This document shows positions 42,758 to 52,107 of a stretch of DNA of 64,000 nucleotides, one piece after another. The notes under the pieces were generated by a model that ran no database searches, had not been told where the DNA came from, and was given only the letters and a program-made list of their open reading frames with translations. Numbering within the stretch: position 1 is the stretch's first letter; each line of letters opens with the position of its first letter. The position numbers and the translations under genes were made by a program. The DNA comes from DSWT01 sp035373625 (lineage in GTDB: Bacteria; Chloroflexota; Anaerolineae; B4-G1; SLSP01). The stretch spans positions 1 through 64,000 of the forward strand of contig DAOSNS010000013.1 of the NCBI GenBank assembly GCA_035373625.1, written 5' to 3'.

Positions 42758-44494
42758 ATGTCTTGGAGAGTAACATCTATTTTGTTCAGCATCATCCTCG
42801 TATGCACTTTAGTCGCCTGCCAAACATCAACGCCACTGCCGGCTACAGCTACACCGACTTTGAACATCGCTCCTTTGCCAACGGCGACAGCTACCCCCAC
42901 AGCAACACCTACCCCCACAGCGACGCTCACCCCCACCCATACCCCAAGCCCCACCGCTACATTCACGGCGACGCCAGAACCGTCAATCACGCTACGCATC
43001 ATTGACGAAGTCAGCGGCGATCCCGTCACCACGGCCAGCGTCTACTTGTTCAACACCAAGCCCTACTCACAGACAGCAGCAGCCGACAAAACCGGGCAGG
43101 TCACATTCAGCGGGCTGAACGCAGCAACGTACACGGTGACGGTATCCGCAGAAGGCTATCTGGCCTACACAGGCGTAGTCGAAGCCCGATCTGCTGGCGA
43201 AACCCTCACGGTCAACCTGAAACCCGGCGTATTTGCCGTCATCAATGCCGCCACGGCCAATCTGCGCAGCGGCCCCGGTGAGGTTTATCCGGTTGTCGGG
43301 AAATTGAGCAAAGATGCCGTCGTCGAGGTTGTTGGACAAAGCAAAGATAGTGCCTGGTTGGTCGTGCGCACTGCCGAGGGTGATGAAAGATGGATTGCCA
43401 AAGCGTTGGTCACATTGCAGGGCACACTTGACCGGATAAGCATTGCAGCAGCGCCCCCTACACCGACGCCGCGCCCGGCAACGGCAACACCAGCAGCGAC
43501 CGCCACAAGCGCGCCCGTTGCTCCGCGCCCGGCAGCGCCGCCAACAGGAGCCAATCTGCTGCTCAATCCTGGATTCGAGGAAGGCAGCCAGTATTGGTAT
43601 GTTGAATTAGATCCTTTAGGGACCCAACCAGCCGAGGTCATAACAAACGATCAGGTGGCAGCATTTGTTCATTCAGGGCAACGCGCGGCGCTAACGTCGC
43701 TAACCAAGCCATACTTTTACCAAAAAATCAACAACGTCACCCCAGGAGTGACCTATCGTTTCGGCGCGTGGGTACGTCTTTGGTCCAGTGTTAATGAAGA
43801 TCGCAACGTCTCAACGGAGCCCCAGCCTGTTTCTGCTTACATCTGCATCAATACGATTGGTGGGTACCAGCAAGACCCCTCAGTAGCGACCTGTTCCTCA
43901 CGTGTCACCGTTTTTGATACCTGGCAATATATCGCTGTAGACGCTGTAGCGACAAATGACTTTTTAGCGGTCATTGTAGCTCTCAATGTGTGGAACGGTC
44001 CAAACAGAATGCGCGGTGAAGCTGCCTGGGATGATGCTTACCTGGGAATTTCTCCTAAAGCGGCGACACCCGTCCCCGCAGCGACGGCGACACCTATGCC
44101 ACCAAGTCGTCCTGCACCGGTGGCCTTCGATGGTGTAGCGCTACGGGATAGTATGCTCAATGCCCATTCACAACTTACGCAAATTGGCGGATTGCTTGAT
44201 CGGCTCACCAGCGGACAGACTGCAAGCTGCGAAGAGTTCAACGGCTACTATCGCGCTTTGGTCAGCAGTCCTACTTACCATTCCATTCCCACAGATTGGC
44301 AAAACGCTTACAATGAATACATTTGGGCCGTAGAACACGGTATCCAGGTCAGCGAACCAATTTATGCCCTATGTGACCGGGGCGGCGGCAAGCTGACGCC
44401 ACTCAACTATGGGGTCGCGCGTATGGGCATCAACGAAAGCCTGGAACGGCTTGGCCCGGCAATCAACACGGCAAACAGTTTGCTTGGACAGTAA
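42758..44494 (+). CDS. Multidomain surface lipoprotein (CNA_B/CarboxypepD-like, SH3b, jelly-roll)
   Basis: 578 residues. Signal peptide with lipobox LVAC (Cys 21), a Thr/Pro linker (about 30-75, TATPTATPTP words), a carboxypeptidase-regulatory-like beta domain (about 77-150, LRIIDEVSGDPVTTASVYLF), a bacterial SH3 domain (about 158-220, ATANLRSGPGEVYPVVGKL), a second Thr/Pro linker, a carbohydrate-binding-module-like domain (about 268-440, LLLNPGFEEGSQYW) and a helical C-terminus. It probably displays wall- or sugar-binding modules outside the cell. AGGAGGGG precedes the ATG. Confidence 0.85.
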   Translation: MSWRVTSILFSIILVCTLVACQTSTPLPATATPTLNIAPLPTATATPTATPTPTATLTPTHTPSPTATFTATPEPSITLRIIDEVSGDPVTTASVYLFNTKPYSQTAAADKTGQVTFSGLNAATYTVTVSAEGYLAYTGVVEARSAGETLTVNLKPGVFAVINAATANLRSGPGEVYPVVGKLSKDAVVEVVGQSKDSAWLVVRTAEGDERWIAKALVTLQGTLDRISIAAAPPTPTPRPATATPAATATSAPVAPRPAAPPTGANLLLNPGFEEGSQYWYVELDPLGTQPAEVITNDQVAAFVHSGQRAALTSLTKPYFYQKINNVTPGVTYRFGAWVRLWSSVNEDRNVSTEPQPVSAYICINTIGGYQQDPSVATCSSRVTVFDTWQYIAVDAVATNDFLAVIVALNVWNGPNRMRGEAAWDDAYLGISPKAATPVPAATATPMPPSRPAPVAFDGVALRDSMLNAHSQLTQIGGLLDRLTSGQTASCEEFNGYYRALVSSPTYHSIPTDWQNAYNEYIWAVEHGIQVSEPIYALCDRGGGKLTPLNYGVARMGINESLERLGPAINTANSLLGQ

Positions 44495-44506
44495 TGCTGC
44501 TATAGA

Positions 44507-44538
44507 ACGACGCCCGCACTGTACAGTGCGGGCGTCGT
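44507..44538. terminator. Perfect 32-bp palindrome between convergent genes
   Basis: ACGACGCCCGCACTGT and its exact complement meet at 44522/44523. It lies between the stops of the plus-strand lipoprotein gene (44494) and the minus-strand gene (44556), the place of a shared bidirectional terminator. There is no T-run. Confidence 0.75.
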
Positions 44539-44555
44539 CGTGAAACGCACGCAAC

Positions 44556-45539
44556 TTATGAATACCGTCCATATTCCAGGAAGACGCGATCTTCCACCTG
44601 AGAAGATTCTCGAGCGGCCGGTTTAATCAATTGTATATGCCCCCAACGATCGGCCTGAATATGCCATAGCATCTCCTGCCATTCTATATCCACCTGACCT
44701 GTCGCGTCAAGATGCGGCACAGGTCTACACTCACGGATCAAGGCCAAAATGCCGCCGTTTTCGGGGATGCGCTGCACTTCCAAAGTTTCATAGACCGAAT
44801 TTTTCCCAAAGTCGGTTTCCCTCTGCGTATTAAATTTAGACGACAGATTGAGGCTCTGGATCGCGGCCTCGACAACCACCATGAGCAATCGCCCGGTATC
44901 CACAAAGATCGGCTGCGGGGCATGTTGTTCGAGGCGCGAGATATAGCGATGGATCACCAGCAAAGTTAAAGCTGTGACCAAGCACACATACGATACTACA
45001 TAAATGGCCGCAAAAATCCCCTTATGTAACAAGTCCCCGGGTTTACCCCAGGACAGATACAGAAACACCCAGAGAGCCGCCAGACCAATCCCTAACACCC
45101 CAGAGATCGTCATTGTGGCAACAATAGGAATTGGTGCAGCCCGATACACCTGCGACGCCCACCAACGCTCCCACCAAAACAGACGCTTGATGTACAACAC
45201 ACAGAACACCAGCAGAGAGATTCCCAAACAGATGGCCGTCAAGATTGGATAGTAATACAACGAATTTTCGTGGTGCGCCCAGAAATATAACATCCCTATA
45301 GCCAGGCCACAAGGTAACAATCCCACAAAACCACCTTTCAAAATGAAAAGGCGCAACGTGGTGCTCTCCCTCTCCCACACAATTACATCGCTCTTGCAAC
45401 GCGGACACAACCGTCTTTCACTAGTATCGGTGCCACATGCGCGACACAAATCTGTATCACGTCCCAGCGGGTTCCCGCATGACGGGCACAACGTCTCCTG
45501 TTTATCGTACTCGCCGCGACATGTTCGGCAGATCGGCAT
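44556..45539 (-). CDS. Zinc-ribbon membrane protein
   Basis: 327 residues. Double zinc ribbon at the N-terminus: CRTCRGEYDKQETLCPSCG and LCRACGTDTSERRLCPRC. Four membrane segments follow (about 70-90, 97-117, 140-165, 172-195). The C-terminal 120 residues are soluble (EVQRIPENGGILALIREC, HIQADRWGHIQLI). No family assigned. Last gene of the minus-strand signalling cluster, 3 bp after the DUF4139-like gene, so very probably co-transcribed. Confidence 0.8.
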   Translation of the reverse strand: MPICRTCRGEYDKQETLCPSCGNPLGRDTDLCRACGTDTSERRLCPRCKSDVIVWERESTTLRLFILKGGFVGLLPCGLAIGMLYFWAHHENSLYYYPILTAICLGISLLVFCVLYIKRLFWWERWWASQVYRAAPIPIVATMTISGVLGIGLAALWVFLYLSWGKPGDLLHKGIFAAIYVVSYVCLVTALTLLVIHRYISRLEQHAPQPIFVDTGRLLMVVVEAAIQSLNLSSKFNTQRETDFGKNSVYETLEVQRIPENGGILALIRECRPVPHLDATGQVDIEWQEMLWHIQADRWGHIQLIKPAARESSQVEDRVFLEYGRYS

Positions 45540-45542
45540 CGT

Positions 45543-47483
45543 TCACCCCATCGCCTTGAGACGCGCTGCAATCTCGTCTTCAACTTGCTTGATGGACGCT
45601 CTCAACTCTGCCTGGCGCTTGTCAAGTCCGCGCAGTTGGGCTTCGGTAGCCTCTAATTGCTCGACGTAACGCTGGCGCAATGCACCTTCCTTCCCCACCT
45701 GCGACAATGCTTGCATGTTCCCCTGGATTTGTTGTTGCGCCTTGTAAATTTTATCGCGCTCTTCGTCGAGTTGTTTAATTTGCTTTTCATAATCGGCAAT
45801 GGTATCGTAAAGCATCAGCAGTTTGACGATCTGATCATACGTGGCCTGATCCATCAACCCTTGCTTGAGATAACGCTGCAACACTTGATGCGATTGCTTC
45901 TGCACATCCTCTTGACGAGCCAGCAGACGGCGTTCCTGCACCTTTAAGACCGCCTCTCCCCAGGCGGGCGCCGACACCTCAAAACGCAGATGTTCATCGG
46001 TGCGTTCTTTAGGTAGGGGCGTGTCGAAAAGCTCATAATAGGGCGTGCGAGGGTGCTCAACCAGCGCCGTGAGCGGGTTTGCCGTTTGATTCGAGAGGCG
46101 ATATTCCTGCCAATGAATATCCCATTCCTCGAAATGCAGATAGCTGCCCTTGATGGATAAGCGGTAAATCTCACGGCCGGTGCCGCTGGATTCATGGATC
46201 TTCGCGCCCAGTTCAACGGCATAGGGGACAATGACCTCACCCCCTACAGCGGTGAAGGGCAACACCGCTTCCCCCACATACTCCCCGTCGTCGAGGACCG
46301 TCACCGGGCCGCGCTCCAGGGTGAGACCGCTCATGTTCTTCATCCGCAATGTGGCGACCGGGTGCAGCGGCATTTTACGTCCGTTGTAGAGCAAATCCTT
46401 CTGGTAATCGAGGTCCGCCGAGACCACCGGCACCATCGCCGATTGCCCCCGCCCTACCGTCACCGGCGTTTGGATGACATACTGGAACAACTCGCCCAGC
46501 GCCTCACCCTTTGTGCTGATGGGCTGCGCCGCCGCCAACGCCTCACGGCGCATCGCCCGCGCCATCGGCGCAGCCGGCGCCGGTGCGGCGCGCATCACGG
46601 CCTCAGGTGCGGCCATCATATCGGCGTCGAAGCCGGCGCCCAGCGTTGCCCCGGCAAAGGCCACCGGCGCCGCCGCCACACGCGCTTCTTCTTTCACCTC
46701 CGGCCGCTCCGGTGTAAACGGGGTGTAAAGATCGTAGACGAACGAGATCGGCATGCCCGCCACCAGTGAGAGGGAGATGCCCTGCAAATCCTCTTCCAAG
46801 CGGTTGTCAAAGATGCCCCATCCCAGCAACAATGCCTTTGGGCCACCCTGCGCCTTCGGGTCGAGCACCAGGCGATAGCTCACCCGCCACGTAGGCGCCG
46901 GGGCGATGTAACTGACCGAGAGGTCGTGCTCGCCCGGCGACAAACGCACCGTCACGTTACGGTATTCTTCCTGTGTCAGCGACGTTTGCAGGAAGAAGCG
47001 CAAGTCCGCCGCCCCACGCTCATCGAGGATGTTCACACCCTGTACGCGCTCCAACGCGACAACGTGAACGGTCGCCGTCTCATCGAGCAGCAGTGAGACC
47101 AATGACGACGCCAGCGGTTGACGCTCCGACGGCTCATCGAGGCCAAGCAGCTTGCCCGTCAACGCCTCGCCCTGATCCAGCGTCAGTTCAACCCGCCGTC
47201 CACGCAAACAAGTCAGCAGGTCGCGCAGGCTGCGGTCATCATCCAGGCGGATGGAGCACCCGGACAGACGTTCCTCACGGCTCTGCGGCGTCGCGTAATC
47301 CACACCGAGCACCTGTCCCCCGCCCCAGTCAATGGCGGTGAGGCTCTTCAAAATGTCGTTCATCTCCGTCACGCGGAAAGAAAGTTCCACTTCCTCACCG
47401 CTCAACTTCGCCCGGCGCTCGAAAAAACCAACGCCATGCTTATACAGCGTCATCCGGGTGATCGGTAAATGTGCCATATCCAT
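45543..47483 (-). CDS. DUF4139/mucoidy-inhibitor-like protein
   Basis: 646 residues. N-terminal beta-rich part (LPITRMTLYKHGVGFFERR), WRVSYRLVLDPKAQG and SLVAGMPISFVYDLYTPF fit the DUF4139 family, followed by an Ala/Pro-rich loop (about 270-320) and a C-terminal coiled coil (about 520-640, DYEKQIKQLDEERDKIYKAQ). No signal peptide, so a cytosolic scaffold is likely. It sits between the kinase-FHA gene and the zinc-ribbon protein. Function unknown. Confidence 0.82.
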   Translation of the reverse strand: MDMAHLPITRMTLYKHGVGFFERRAKLSGEEVELSFRVTEMNDILKSLTAIDWGGGQVLGVDYATPQSREERLSGCSIRLDDDRSLRDLLTCLRGRRVELTLDQGEALTGKLLGLDEPSERQPLASSLVSLLLDETATVHVVALERVQGVNILDERGAADLRFFLQTSLTQEEYRNVTVRLSPGEHDLSVSYIAPAPTWRVSYRLVLDPKAQGGPKALLLGWGIFDNRLEEDLQGISLSLVAGMPISFVYDLYTPFTPERPEVKEEARVAAAPVAFAGATLGAGFDADMMAAPEAVMRAAPAPAAPMARAMRREALAAAQPISTKGEALGELFQYVIQTPVTVGRGQSAMVPVVSADLDYQKDLLYNGRKMPLHPVATLRMKNMSGLTLERGPVTVLDDGEYVGEAVLPFTAVGGEVIVPYAVELGAKIHESSGTGREIYRLSIKGSYLHFEEWDIHWQEYRLSNQTANPLTALVEHPRTPYYELFDTPLPKERTDEHLRFEVSAPAWGEAVLKVQERRLLARQEDVQKQSHQVLQRYLKQGLMDQATYDQIVKLLMLYDTIADYEKQIKQLDEERDKIYKAQQQIQGNMQALSQVGKEGALRQRYVEQLEATEAQLRGLDKRQAELRASIKQVEDEIAARLKAMG

Positions 47484-47501
47484 CCTCCTTATTTTATTTT
47501 T

Positions 47502-48731
47502 TCAACCTTCCTCAAATACCAGGGTCAACTGGGCAAAGCGCACCAGGTCGCCCGAATGGAGGCGCACGGGACGGCGGGGCAACAACCGCACTTCGTTCAA
47601 GTAAGTGCCGTTCGTGCTCTGCAAATCCTCCAAAAACCAGCCTTCCGAGCGACGCAACAACCGTGCGTGATGGCGCGATACGCCGGCCGAGCCACCGCCA
47701 TAGGGTTGCAGGTCAACATCGGGGGGCTGCGCCAGCATGGGGTCCACCCGCCCGATCAAAACCTCATCGCGGAGGGGGATCGAAAGCGCCACGCCGGATG
47801 TGGCGATAAACAAGCGTGGACCGGCCATACGCCCCTGCGCATCCAACCGCATGGTCACCATACGCGTGGTCACCGGTGGTTCGGATAACAGCGCAGCACG
47901 CTTCACCTGTTCCCATACCCGCTTCAGATCGCTGACGAACATGTCCATCGTGGCATAGCGCGCGGCCAGGTCGTGCTCCAAAGCCCGCAGGAGCACAGTT
48001 TGCAGGGATGGCGAGATGTCCGGATTCAAAGTACACGGAGGTGTGGGCGACTCGTACATCCGCATCAACGTAGATTCAGCAGTAGAATCGCTCTTAAAAG
48101 GCAACTGCCCGGTTAAAAGCTCGTACAACACAACGCCCAAACTGTAAACATCAGTACGATAGTCCACCTCCGTGCCGGCAATCTGCTCCGGCGACAGATA
48201 CGACACCGTCCCCAAAACGGAGCCGGGCTGCGTCAGTTTTTGCGGCGCGTCCACCACTTTAATCAGCCCAAAGTCACCCAGCAGAGGCCAGTCGGGTCGC
48301 GCCAACAGGATATTGCCGGGCTTGACGTCGCGGTGGATAATGCCCTTGGAGTGGGCGTAGGCCAGCGCATCCCCTACCGGCACGATCAACGATAGCGACT
48401 CTTCGCATCCCAGCGGCAAGCCACTGCGCATACGCTCCTTCAGTGAACCACCCTCCACATATTCCATCACAATAAAAGCATACCCCTGATCCTCGCCGTA
48501 ATCGTGAATGTTGAGGATGTTGGGATGCCGCAGATTGGCAACAGCATGGGCTTCGCGGCGAAAACGTTGTAGAAATGAATACCCACCGGCCGCCTGGATG
48601 TCCAGCACTTTGACCGCTACCCAACGCTCCAACTGCGGTTGAAAGGCGCGGTAGACAACCGCCGCCCCACCCTGTCCGATAGCTTCTGCCAGTTGATATC
48701 CACCAATCGTTCGCCCGCTCAAATCCCCCAT
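47502..48731 (-). CDS. Ser/Thr protein kinase with C-terminal FHA domain
   Basis: 409 residues. Kinase domain 10-270: glycine loop GQGGAAVV (19-26), Lys41 in VAVKVL, catalytic HRDVKPGN (133-140), DFG at 153-155 and SYLSPEQ. All catalytic residues are present. The C-terminal FHA domain (about 325-409, LIGRVDP, GVSRHHARL, STNGTYLN) binds phosphothreonine. No membrane segment. It can act as the kinase opposite the PP2C protein of the same cluster. It begins 24 bp after the LysM gene. Confidence 0.93.
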   Translation of the reverse strand: MGDLSGRTIGGYQLAEAIGQGGAAVVYRAFQPQLERWVAVKVLDIQAAGGYSFLQRFRREAHAVANLRHPNILNIHDYGEDQGYAFIVMEYVEGGSLKERMRSGLPLGCEESLSLIVPVGDALAYAHSKGIIHRDVKPGNILLARPDWPLLGDFGLIKVVDAPQKLTQPGSVLGTVSYLSPEQIAGTEVDYRTDVYSLGVVLYELLTGQLPFKSDSTAESTLMRMYESPTPPCTLNPDISPSLQTVLLRALEHDLAARYATMDMFVSDLKRVWEQVKRAALLSEPPVTTRMVTMRLDAQGRMAGPRLFIATSGVALSIPLRDEVLIGRVDPMLAQPPDVDLQPYGGGSAGVSRHHARLLRRSEGWFLEDLQSTNGTYLNEVRLLPRRPVRLHSGDLVRFAQLTLVFEEG

Positions 48732-48755
48732 AATGCCTCCACAAACACAAAATTT

Positions 48756-50384
48756 TCAGGATGAAAGTCCCAACGCCTGCCGAAAATCTGCCAGATGTTG
48801 GGCGACGCCCTCAAAATCGCCGCGCAACAGGGCGAGACGCGCGGCTTCGATCGCTTTATAGGCTGCCATTTGCTCCGGCGTTCCGGTGAAGTCGGTGAAC
48901 AGCAGCGCGCGCGCTTTCCCCACCTCCTCGACGGCAGCCACCAACGTCTTCGGTGCGAACGGAAGCACAACCCTATCCGCCTGAAGTTGCGCCAGCCAAT
49001 CTTGTTCCAGCGTCGCCAGGGATTTTCCATACACGTTTTTGTAATCCCCATCGGCATAGACCAGGTCAAACTTCTCTGCGCCGTATGTGACGATCAAATA
49101 CTGTACGAAACACCCCGCCGCATAGGAGTTCGGCAAATCCAGCACCGGGTCTTCAAAACGCAAATCGGTTGTCAAGCGCGGCAACTTTCCGACTTTGCGA
49201 TAAGCCGCACAGAATGTGGTCAAAGGCATATGATCAGAATCCACAATCAGGGACATGCCCATATAAGTCGCCACACCCTCGCGCAACAGCGGCGGCGCCG
49301 ACCGCCCGAGCATGTTCCACGTGAGCATAGACGTCAGTTGATAGGTCACGAGATACCTTTGATCTGCCAGGTCTCCTGTGCCGTCATGCACAAAGAACAC
49401 CTGGCGCACCGCCGGAGCGGTGTACCCGCGCCGGGCAGTGTACGGAGCAGCCAAAGGACTCCCGGCGACGTAAACATTGAAGGTGTCAGTAAAGGTGATC
49501 TGCAAACGGCTCTCAATGTGTCCCAATGCCCGCGAGACCAGCGACTCCACGCTGCCGAGATTCCACGCCGGGTAAGTGTTGGGGGCGTAATTGATCGTGA
49601 AACGCGGCGTGACGCGCCTCCCAGGATATGCCCCCGCCAGGTAGCCTTCCACGATGGCCGGTGTCCAGAGTGGTGCCGCCACGGTCGGCGTCGGGGTGAC
49701 GGTCGCCGTGGGCGACGGCGTCACCGTTGAGGATGGCGTGACCGTTGTGGTGAGCGACACGGTCGCCGTCGGAGATTGTCCGGGTTGCGGGATGGTCAAC
49801 GATTCTCCAACACGGATGATGTCCGAGACCAGGTTGTTGGCTGCCTTGATTTCGGCGACGGTGACGCCATATTTCTGTGCAAGTCCGCTTAATGTATCGC
49901 CGGCCTGTACTTTGTGGACAATCTGGTTGCCGGGCGCCACCGCAGTCGCGGTAGGCGTCAACGTCAAAAGTGCGATGGCGTTTTCATCCAGGGGAATAAG
50001 CAGCTCTTGATCCGGGTAAATGAGGTCATTTTGCAGGTTGTTGGCGGCCATAAGCGCGTCGAGCGAGATGTTGAAGCGGTAAGCGATGACGGAAAGGACA
50101 TCCCCGGCTTTCACGGTATAGGTTATGTATTCGATAACCGGCGTTGCGGTAGGTGAAGGTTCGAGCGATGGCGTTGGCGAGGGCAACACCATCGTCTCCG
50201 GCGATTGCGCTGCCGTAGGCAACACCACAAAGGTCGCCGTGACCCCAGGCTCAGATGTGGGTTCGGGAGATGGACGCAACAACAGGAACACGGCGAGCAG
50301 CACAAACAGCCCCACGCCGACCCCCGCGCCTATGCCAACGATGATATCCTTACGATGGATAGATTTTTTCTCTAACATGGTCAT
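48756..50384 (-). CDS. Membrane-anchored LysM protein with degenerate peptidase_MA-like domain
   Basis: 542 residues. Single membrane segment (about 14-36, IIVGIGAGVGVGLFVLLAVF), Thr/Pro linker, two LysM domains (about 90-135 YTVKAGDVLSVIAYRFN and 160-205 HKVQAGDTLSGLAQKYG), second linker, and a C-terminal gluzincin-like domain. In peptidase MA-like proteins the helix before PPxLREG carries HExxH; here the stretch is TYQLTSMLTW, so the zinc site is lost. It probably senses or binds peptidoglycan. The start at 50384 overlaps the PP2C gene by 35 bp; 50378 is also possible. Confidence 0.83.
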   Translation of the reverse strand: MTMLEKKSIHRKDIIVGIGAGVGVGLFVLLAVFLLLRPSPEPTSEPGVTATFVVLPTAAQSPETMVLPSPTPSLEPSPTATPVIEYITYTVKAGDVLSVIAYRFNISLDALMAANNLQNDLIYPDQELLIPLDENAIALLTLTPTATAVAPGNQIVHKVQAGDTLSGLAQKYGVTVAEIKAANNLVSDIIRVGESLTIPQPGQSPTATVSLTTTVTPSSTVTPSPTATVTPTPTVAAPLWTPAIVEGYLAGAYPGRRVTPRFTINYAPNTYPAWNLGSVESLVSRALGHIESRLQITFTDTFNVYVAGSPLAAPYTARRGYTAPAVRQVFFVHDGTGDLADQRYLVTYQLTSMLTWNMLGRSAPPLLREGVATYMGMSLIVDSDHMPLTTFCAAYRKVGKLPRLTTDLRFEDPVLDLPNSYAAGCFVQYLIVTYGAEKFDLVYADGDYKNVYGKSLATLEQDWLAQLQADRVVLPFAPKTLVAAVEEVGKARALLFTDFTGTPEQMAAYKAIEAARLALLRGDFEGVAQHLADFRQALGLSS

Positions 50385-52107
50385 GCTCCTCCGTGACGTT
50401 CCCGGCAGCAAGCTGCACAACCACCACGCTGATATTGTCCGTCCCGCCGGCGACGTTGGCGGCCTCGACCAACCGCTCGCAGGCCACCTGAGGAGAGGGG
50501 GACTCGCGCCATATCTGCCAGATTTGGGCATCGGTGAGCATACCGCTCAGCCCATCCGAACACAACAGCAACGCTTCGCCGGGCGCAAGCACTTGCTCGA
50601 ACAGATCAAACTCCGGCCTGGGTTTATCACCCACCGCCCGATAGATGACGTTACGGCGGGGATGTACGCGCGCTTCCTGCGCCGTGATGTGCCCGATCGC
50701 CACAAGCCGTTCGACAAGCGAATGGTCTGTGGTGATTTGCATCGCTCCATCCGCCGCCAGCCAATAGGCGCGGCTATCGCCCATATTGGCAATGGTCATA
50801 TACGCGCCGGTCGCCAGCGCCAGCACCAACGTGCTCCCCATATCGTTGGAAGCGGCCTTGCGCTGCGTATAAACCGCCTGATTGACCGCCAACAAAGCCT
50901 GTTCCAGCCAGACCCGCGCAGGAAACAGGATGCTCTTATCGGTCAAAATATCCAGCTTTTGCGCTTCTTCGATAAGCACGTTGATGATCAAATGACTGGC
51001 AACGTCACCGGCCGCCTGCCCCCCTATTCCGTCGGCAACGGCAAACACGCCCACCGGCGCCCCAAACGCCGGAAGGCGATCGGTACAGTCAAGCGCCAGC
51101 ACGCTATCTTCATTGAGGACGCGCGCCCGTCCCACATCGCTCAGACACCCCACCTGCAAACGCACATTCTGTTGCGCGCGCAGGCGATACAAAGCCTGCT
51201 CCAGGGACGTCGCCAGCGTCTCGGCATCCACTGCCGTTTCCCGGACGCCCGCAAGAGAAGCCGCCACATCCGCAAGCGGCGGAACATCTTGAAATGCCGT
51301 AGATGTCCCTTGTAACCAGTTCAACATCACCTGCGCCAACGCCTGCACATTCCCGGTGAAGGCGTTTTCGTCTCCGGCCAGAGGGATGACATTATCCACA
51401 CACACAAAACTGATGTTTTTATTATCGGAGACAATGTGAGCTTCGTCAACATGCCGCAGCACAACACCCCGCTGATGCAAGTACGCCAGGCCCTGCGCCA
51501 GCATAATCCCCTGTTGGAGCAGCTTATCGGGCGAAAGCGGACCTCTTCCCGCAGTATGGCTGACGAACGGCTCGACGCAATAATAGCGCGGCGTGCCGGA
51601 TGTCGTTTCCATAAAAGTATCCAGCGGCAAGAGCAAAGCGGGATGGGAAAGGCGCATGGCCATCAATTGGTTAGATTCATTCCAGGCCCGCGCGTCCACC
51701 ATCTCGCGCACCCGAAATCTGGGGTAAACGAGAGTAACATCGCTCAAATCCGCCCCACAACGCGCGCAATTGCGCATCTCATCACTCTCGATGGGCGCGC
51801 CGCAATGGGAGCACCGACTGATCGGCGTGGTGCCACAAACCACATATTCGTTCGCCGTCTCCGATGTCGCGTGGATTTTAAGGATGCGGTAACGTCCGTT
51901 GTTAAGCAATGTCTCTTCCGGCAACACCGGCAAAACCGGCGCAGTGGATGTAGAAATGGAAATCGCTACCGGTTTCTCAACGCGACGCCGCCGGTAAAAG
52001 AGCACCAGGAGAACGACGATGAGAAGGAGCGCAGCAATCACCCCCAGTCCCGCTATGAGCGTACCGGGATTTTCCGGCCATCGGATGGGTAGAACCAACA
52101 TTTTCAA
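50350..52107 (-). CDS. Membrane-anchored pseudokinase-PP2C phosphatase fusion
   Basis: 585 residues. Membrane segment 17-37, a protein-kinase-like region (about 70-320) in which a zinc ribbon (CSHCGAPIESDEMRNCARCG, about 98-118) is inserted and the catalytic loop reads LRHVDEAHIV instead of HRDxKxxN, so it is predicted inactive. The C-terminal PP2C domain (about 335-575) has VADGIGGQAAGDVAS, NMGDSRAYWL, CSDGLSG and GGTDNISVVVV, with its metal-binding Asp residues intact. It should dephosphorylate Ser/Thr residues, probably opposing the STK-FHA kinase. The start overlaps the ATPase gene stop by 4 bp. Confidence 0.88.
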   Translation of the reverse strand: MKMLVLPIRWPENPGTLIAGLGVIAALLLIVVLLVLFYRRRRVEKPVAISISTSTAPVLPVLPEETLLNNGRYRILKIHATSETANEYVVCGTTPISRCSHCGAPIESDEMRNCARCGADLSDVTLVYPRFRVREMVDARAWNESNQLMAMRLSHPALLLPLDTFMETTSGTPRYYCVEPFVSHTAGRGPLSPDKLLQQGIMLAQGLAYLHQRGVVLRHVDEAHIVSDNKNISFVCVDNVIPLAGDENAFTGNVQALAQVMLNWLQGTSTAFQDVPPLADVAASLAGVRETAVDAETLATSLEQALYRLRAQQNVRLQVGCLSDVGRARVLNEDSVLALDCTDRLPAFGAPVGVFAVADGIGGQAAGDVASHLIINVLIEEAQKLDILTDKSILFPARVWLEQALLAVNQAVYTQRKAASNDMGSTLVLALATGAYMTIANMGDSRAYWLAADGAMQITTDHSLVERLVAIGHITAQEARVHPRRNVIYRAVGDKPRPEFDLFEQVLAPGEALLLCSDGLSGMLTDAQIWQIWRESPSPQVACERLVEAANVAGGTDNISVVVVQLAAGNVTEEHDHVREKIYPS

